Source: Collybiopsis luxurians FD-317 M1 (lineage: Eukaryota > Basidiomycota > Agaricomycetes > Agaricales > Omphalotaceae). Taken from it: a stretch of 64,000 nt of DNA. Made by a program: the position numbers and the translations under genes. This document shows, in pieces, positions 61,701 to 64,000 of this stretch; within the stretch, counting starts at the first letter, position 1; each line of letters begins with the position of its first letter. The notes beneath the pieces are model-generated. The model saw nothing but the letters and a program-made list of their open reading frames with translations, ran no database searches and was not told where the DNA came from. The DNA is taken from NCBI GenBank assembly GCA_000827265.1, contig KN834750.1, positions 186,001-250,000 of the forward strand, in the 5' to 3' direction.

Positions 61701-61775
61701 CTTACAAAACTGTTTGAGTTGATTTACGTTCCATTTTTTCAGCTCTTCTTCAGAGTGGGCTGTAGCAGAGGCCAT
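58735..61775 (-). CDS. SAP-domain protein with two duplicated C2HC zinc fingers
   Basis: Start at 61775 (MASATAHSEEELKK). The N-terminal SAP-like helix-turn-helix reads LKKWNVNQLKQFCKEKG, which would bind DNA or chromatin. Two copies of a zinc-finger module follow: KNLDEDPLAMNV ... VTCKACGKVVKYTMYD ... WNRHEQRC and KVLEEDPLATNI ... VMCKACGKLVKFNMFD ... WNRHKGRC (CX2C ... HX4C). The C-terminal half is a conserved-looking domain without a name I can give (LYHLDFSVSNPITLDRISMP, LHRLPANMIDMWPYLQQREGESKYRRRMFEESFLGRAFMGRDAIAPRLW). Introns near 59990, 59700, 59153 and 58990 are all in phase, and the last exon ends at 58735. It is divergent from the PHD gene with 63 bases between start codons. Probably nuclear. 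Confidence 0.82.
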
Positions 61776-61838
61776 GATTGTAAGAAAAGACGCGTCGCGA
61801 GCATCACGTGCTTCTTTGACTTCTATAGCCTTCAAAAT
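61776..61838. promoter_or_regulatory. Very short bidirectional promoter (63 bp)
   Basis: The only DNA between the ATGs of the SAP/zinc-finger gene (minus) and the PHD gene (plus). It includes CGCGTCGCGAGCATCACGTG, in which CACGTG is an E-box. Confidence 0.5.
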
Positions 61839-63161
61839 ATGTCCCAGCTATGCTTTAGATGTAGCTCACCTTTGAAGGGACCCAGTAATCCAATGCTCAC
61901 TTGCGCAAGTTGTCGTAGGTCGTGGCACAGATGTAAGTAGCATTATTAACTACAGTGTACTGCACAATGACAATTTAGAATATCAGCCTGCCATATACCA
62001 CCCATAAATGACCATGAAATGGCTACTCGTGTAAGGGGAAGTATCGAGACAGAAAACTCCGAAGTAAAACCCCTTGGAAGTCAGATTCTCTCGTTGCAGA
62101 ACTGGATCTGTCGCCGATGCGTTCAGCACAGCCGTCAGAGTAATATGTCCTCCGTCGGAACGGCTTCGCAAAATATTGCTAAAAAATCGAGTGTTGATGA
62201 CAAGCGCGCCGGTGAGTCCATCTGTGTGATATTAGGAAGAGGATTTTGACAATGCTCTGAAGTGTCTAGGGCTTCTAAACCTTCACAGGATGATCAAGAT
62301 GCCATTGTTATCTCGGATTCAGACTCAGATGAAGTGCAGATTCTCGGGTCAAAGCCTGCATTGGGCCCAAGCTCTGATTCCGGTATATCAACGGAACGCG
62401 GAGCGGAAATCCAATCTCCAAGTTACTCCATGCCGGGAACGTCTGCTCTTTCACATAGCCCGGGACCCAAGTTCAAACCTTCTTACTCGTTACCCCTACC
62501 TCGTTCGCCATCAGCTACACAGGCAGCACATTCAGGTGCTACGTCCCGTAATGAATCGGACAAACGCGTCAAGCCAGACAAAGAGAAGTATCTACGATCT
62601 GTTTCAGCTTCCGCAGACATTAGCATAGTGACCTCAGGTTCCTCTCCCTTTTCTTCGGGTGAGCCTGCCTCAGCGACGGCCGGGGCGAACAAGCCTATTC
62701 ATAACCATGAAAGAACTGCTAAAAAGGAGATCGCAGCCTCGTCTACAGTGCTAAGCCGTATCAAAATGGCCCGCGCGGCTCGTAAAGTATCTTCTACTCC
62801 CCTTCTTTTGGATACTCCCGTGCATGTTGCTGGGGCTTCTTCGGGAACAACTCAGCCACTCTCGCAGATCATAGAACGCCTGCATCGCACAGGTGATCAG
62901 AAGAGCAGTACGAGGGTTGGGAAAACCGATAAAGCCCTCGATGATCGATATAGCTTGGTCGCACCTCACATATGTCAATGGATCTTGGCAGCGGAGCAAA
63001 CAGGAGAAGCGGGAGAAGATCAGAGAACAACATCAGAAGGCATTAAGCATGTTACCACAGCAGAGGTTGTGAAGGCAAAAACTCGGGGCAGAAGCAAACC
63101 GAAAGCGAGGAGATTTGACTTTGAAAAATATAGCCCAGATCTCCTCAACTTGATTCATTGA
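61839..63161 (+). CDS. PHD-finger protein with SUMO-interaction-like motif
   Basis: Exons 61839..61932, 61987..62211, 62263..63161; 405 residues. The PHD finger (C4HC3) is assembled across introns: CFRCSSPLKG, CASCRRSWHRSCHIPP, then WICRRCVQH. Immediately after it lies DAIVISDSDSDEVQIL, a hydrophobic-acidic SUMO-interaction type motif. The rest is Ser/Pro-rich with basic patches (KAKTRGRSKPKARRFDFEKY), consistent with a nuclear chromatin reader. The third acceptor (62262) is a choice between two AGs and could change one or two residues. It ends 75 bases before the end of the convergent CAP1 gene. Confidence 0.8.
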
Positions 63162-63235
63162 AAATAGTCCGGAACGATTGTACAGATTATTGCTTTCGAT
63201 GTGTATGATATTATTGATACAGCAACAACTCGTAC

Positions 63236-64000
63236 TTACGGAGTGAAAGCGCCCTTACTTGACGACAACTCGGCCCCCAATTTGTACCCAAGGACCTACG
63301 TAAAGAGTTAGATAAGGGCACGAGGGAATGAAAAGGAATTGGCATACCTTTTCCCAGTCTAGCTTTGATCTCGTCATAGGCAAAGCCCTCCTCAAGCCCT
63401 TGAAAGTCTTCTCCGACATTTCAGAATACGTGTCATTCAGGGAATTTTGGTATTTTCCTTCTTCAGCTTCTATCAGCGCAAGTATCTTGGTCCCAGCGCT
63501 CTCAGGAGATGCAGTTACAATCGCTGGAGGAAGGGTCATCGATACCGAATGGGTGGTGGATAGTTGTACCTAGAACACACATCAATCATTGCAAATATCG
63601 AAAGTCAGCCAGGGAGGTTACCGACATTTCCTTGCTCGTAGTAATGCACGTGGACCAACATTGATCCTTTCATGGTATGGTCGTTCAAGTCAATGATATA
63701 CTCTGACCGCCATCGGCCAGACCTGGAGAAGTCAGAGATAGCCGATCCGAAATCATCGAGTGTCTCACCAAAAGTTTGTGGGATTATATTTGTTAGCGAC
63801 AATCTGTAAGATGAATTGATTCGGGATATGTTGACTGGAGAAGACGGAAGTCACTCCGGCGTGATAGTGAGCCAGAAGGTAGTTCAGCGATGCTTTTTCC
63901 AATGCAGTCCTAAAGGCACGGAAGTCTGTCGTGAAATTGCGTGTTTTTTGGAAATATTGCACACCTAAATGGCTCAAATTCTTCGTTGGGTTCGAAAGGT
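63236..64000 (-). CDS. CAP1: F-actin capping protein subunit alpha (partial; 5' end outside the window)
   Basis: C-terminal portion of the alpha subunit of the heterodimer that caps actin barbed ends. Pieces read on the minus strand: FRTALEKASLNYLLAHYHAGVTSVFSS, QFILQIVANKYNPTNFW, SGRWRSEYIIDLNDHTMKGSMLVHVHYYEQGNV, TVTASPESAGTKILALIEAEEGKYQNSLNDTYSEMSEKTFKGLRRALPMTRSKLDWEKV (in part), and VLGYKLGAELSSSKGAFTP before the stop at 63236. The alpha-subunit marker WRSEY and the amphipathic actin-binding tentacle (LRRALPMTRSKLDWEKV) are present. The short C-terminal extension after the tentacle is separated by an intron. The frame runs off the window at 64000. Confidence 0.9.

Overview
This is nuclear DNA from a filamentous basidiomycete, most likely an Agaricomycete. 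The genes are eukaryotic, dense and on both strands. They are interrupted by many short introns of about 45-65 nt, and the set includes families typical of mushroom-forming fungi: a DUF6533-type membrane protein, F-box and LRR-like proteins, SAP/zinc-finger proteins, secreted plant-cell-wall enzymes with CBM1 modules, and AHL-lactonase-like metallo-hydrolases. All gene models come from reading frames, GT-AG or GC-AG splice consensus and remembered family motifs. No database search was possible.

Layout. 0-7.4 kb: a tandem duplication carrying two paralogues of a protein that joins CVNH (cyanovirin-N-like) lectin domains to a long helical C-terminal region. A third paralogue lies at 33.0-34.6 kb on the minus strand. 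7.4-14.9 kb: housekeeping genes (DAHP synthase, Tim9, a PrxQ/BCP-type peroxiredoxin, dynein intermediate chain, a ZCCHC8-like CCHC/PSP protein, a glutaredoxin-like protein). 15-16.6 kb: CBM1-glucuronoyl esterase. 17.2-19.2 kb: two tandem lactonase-like genes. 20.3-26.8 kb: RPS19, an F-box protein, a DUF6533-like membrane protein and a single-pass membrane protein. 28 kb: GH11 xylanase-CBM1. 29.6-32.8 kb: Mps1/TTK kinase. 37.5-47.2 kb: a coiled-coil tail-anchored protein, a SET-domain methyltransferase, a Delta-12-type desaturase and a divergent CK1 kinase. 47.9-53.8 kb: pyruvate decarboxylase, a broken lactonase, an intact lactonase, and a duplicated PDC 3' fragment. 53.9-64 kb: Cdc123, RPL34, a Pcl/Pho80-type cyclin, a SAP/zinc-finger protein, a PHD-finger protein, and F-actin capping protein alpha (cut by the window edge).

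How it may work together. Two accessory families stand out against the housekeeping background because both are locally amplified. The first is the CVNH-helix family, with three genes, one of which lacks the first CVNH domain. The second is the lactonase family, with three intact genes and one fragment that share a core promoter. One family would bind glycans and the other would degrade lactone signals, so both fit defence against microbes or animals. That joint role is an inference, not something the sequence shows. The xylanase and glucuronoyl esterase act on the same polymer, glucuronoxylan and its lignin ester links. Splicing is also notable: four genes require GC-AG introns to keep conserved reading frames.
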